A stretch of 64,000 nt of DNA from Eubacterium ruminantium (GTDB taxonomy: Bacteria > Bacillota > Clostridia > Lachnospirales > Lachnospiraceae), in NCBI RefSeq assembly GCF_900167085.1, contig NZ_FUXA01000013.1, forward strand, positions 16,114 to 80,113. Reading direction: 5' to 3'. The notes under the pieces were generated by a model. The model saw only the letters and a program-made list of their open reading frames with translations. It was not told where the DNA came from and ran no database searches. Numbering within the stretch: the stretch's first letter is position 1; every line of letters begins with the position of its first letter. Position numbers and translations under genes: made by a program. Positions 63,021 to 64,000 of this stretch are shown piece after piece.

Positions 63021-63848
63021 ATGAGAGAGATGTTAGATGAATTCAAAGAAAAGCCAAAGGTTTCGGAGGAGGCTGAAGACAGACTTGAAACTGCGCTTTT
63101 AACCAAAAAAGAAAGGCGTGCGAAAAACAAGGCCAAGTTCAAAGAAAGGCTCGCCGAGATGTCTGGAATGGAGAAATTCAAATATCTTGTTGAATACTAT
63201 AAATGGTACCTGATAATCACAGCAGGTTTACTTCTTTTCCTGGGATCACTTTCATATGTAATTTACAAAAATACAAGGCCGCTTATAATTTCAGCGGCAA
63301 TACTTAATCCTGTTGATCCTACTGAGGTAAATGACAAACCATTTTTCGATTTTGCTGAAGCAAATGGTATCAAAAAGGGCCATCAGCTGGTATCGGATAT
63401 CTACTCTCAGGTTACCATCGAAGAGCAGGTTAACCGACACAGTGACAGCACGTCTCATGCAAATGCGTTAACAATGCAGAGCACGGATGATTATTATGAC
63501 ATTATAATCACGGATCAGCGCGGAATGGAGTATATCACTCTTCTATGCGTCATATATACTCTTGATTCGACTCTTGATGAGGACAATTACAACAGCCTCA
63601 GGGATCGATTTTATTATTCATCAGATTACACTGAGCCATCTATAGCTACAAAGGCTCTTGATTCAACGACTACTGATGCTCTGAGAAAGCTCGGACCGCA
63701 GAATATACCTGTTGGTATCGACATTTCCGATACCGCTTTTGCAAAGGGGTTGAATGTGGGATATGAGAAGATTTATCTTTGTGTTGCGGGTGGAAAGAGT
63801 GAGAATCGCAAGAGGGTGAATATGCTTCTTAAGTATATCTTTAAGTAA
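63021..63848 (+). CDS. Membrane-anchored protein of unknown function
   Basis: A 275-residue protein. A charged, coiled cytoplasmic N-terminus of about 65 residues (EKPKVSEEAEDRLETALLTKKERRAKNKAKFKE) precedes one TM segment near residues 71-90 (WYLIITAGLLLFLGSLSYVIY). The rest is outside and has no family I recognise; a DYYDIIITDQRGMEYI stretch recalls the ligand-binding half of solute-binding folds. GAGGATATACAAAAG precedes the ATG. It is divergent from the sugar transporter. Confidence 0.75.
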   Translation: MREMLDEFKEKPKVSEEAEDRLETALLTKKERRAKNKAKFKERLAEMSGMEKFKYLVEYYKWYLIITAGLLLFLGSLSYVIYKNTRPLIISAAILNPVDPTEVNDKPFFDFAEANGIKKGHQLVSDIYSQVTIEEQVNRHSDSTSHANALTMQSTDDYYDIIITDQRGMEYITLLCVIYTLDSTLDEDNYNSLRDRFYYSSDYTEPSIATKALDSTTTDALRKLGPQNIPVGIDISDTAFAKGLNVGYEKIYLCVAGGKSENRKRVNMLLKYIFK

Positions 63849-63888
63849 GTGTTCATGAGGATAAAATAAGTACTGGATTTAATGGGCC

Positions 63889-63953
63889 TCAAGCAAAATG
63901 TTCCTTCAATCGTTAATGTAATACTTCTTTCGGGAACATTTTGCTTGAAGCTT
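63889..63953 (+). terminator. Long-stem terminator of the last gene
   Basis: A perfect 16-bp stem, TCAAGCAAAATGTTCC/GGAACATTTTGCTTGA, with a 28-base loop is followed by AGCTTTTT on the plus strand. The length and loop are unusual for a simple terminator. Confidence 0.7.
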
Positions 63954-64000
63954 TTTCATTCCTAGAGACAAATATATATCTAATGGATTATGTTATGCTT

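Overview
The window is chromosomal DNA of a low-GC Gram-positive anaerobe, most likely a Lachnospiraceae (Clostridia) member. The evidence is the AT-rich base use with strong AGGAGG ribosome binding sites, compact operons ending in hairpin-plus-T terminators, LL-diaminopimelate aminotransferase at the left edge, DnaD/DnaC-type primosome loaders, ATP-type PEP carboxykinase, and a carbohydrate ABC transporter beside a YesL-like membrane protein. Almost everything lies on the minus strand; the plus-strand genes are tRNA-Arg, the psd-TIR pair and the last gene.

Layout: (1) 1-6.3 kb: partial dapL, rpsF-ssb-rpsR with a structured rpsF leader, a CDP-glycerol glycerophosphotransferase-like gene with an internal 45-bp repeat, ridA, cvfB and tRNA-Gln. 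(2) 6.5-9.7 kb: tRNA-Arg, a two-TM protein, and a small cassette with a 4'-phosphopantetheinyl transferase, a protein resembling BtrH/C39-fold enzymes and a free-standing acyl carrier protein. An IS200/IS605-like terminal hairpin lies inside the cassette. (3) 9.8-12.5 kb: rpmG-secE-nusG-rplK-rplA, with its promoter sitting in the loop of the preceding terminator. (4) 12.5-23 kb: carboxylesterase, tagGH-rsuA, ilvE, dnaD-dnaC-prs and murC. (5) 23.1-28.4 kb: a complete three-gene Shango anti-phage system (Lhr-like helicase, DUF2791 ATPase, TerB-domain protein). Its promoter overlaps a LexA (SOS) box with a perfect GAAC-N4-GTTC core, and a second weaker box spans the predicted transcription start. 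(6) 28.5-36 kb: a sensor-EAL-beta-helix fusion, then phosphatidylserine decarboxylase overlapping a TIR-TM-propeller protein. (7) 36-43 kb: DHH phosphoesterase, pckA with a consensus promoter inside a nested dyad, a lipoprotein, DUF3137-like and LemA genes, and a small gene that shares a 24-bp upstream motif with lemA. (8) 43-49 kb: histidine kinase, response regulator and FtsX-type ABC exporter, with a tandem repeat array inside the operon. (9) 49-64 kb: trmH-like, dnaE, DUF5662 protein, a large anchored protein, a lipoprotein foldase, a YesL-like protein, a sugar ABC transporter with an internal terminator after the binding-protein gene, and a final membrane protein.

A recurring feature is short in-frame tandem repeats in otherwise unrelated proteins: the glycerophosphotransferase, RsuA, the DUF3137-like protein, the histidine kinase and the 772-residue anchored protein. 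One intergenic array also occurs. In RsuA and the kinase the repeats are inserted inside the catalytic fold.

The strongest observations are the apparent LexA control of Shango, the orphan ACP/PPTase/BtrH-like cassette, the shared lemA-region motif and the in-frame minisatellites. No homology searches were run; family names rest on motifs and recall, and conserved-domain names should be read that way.
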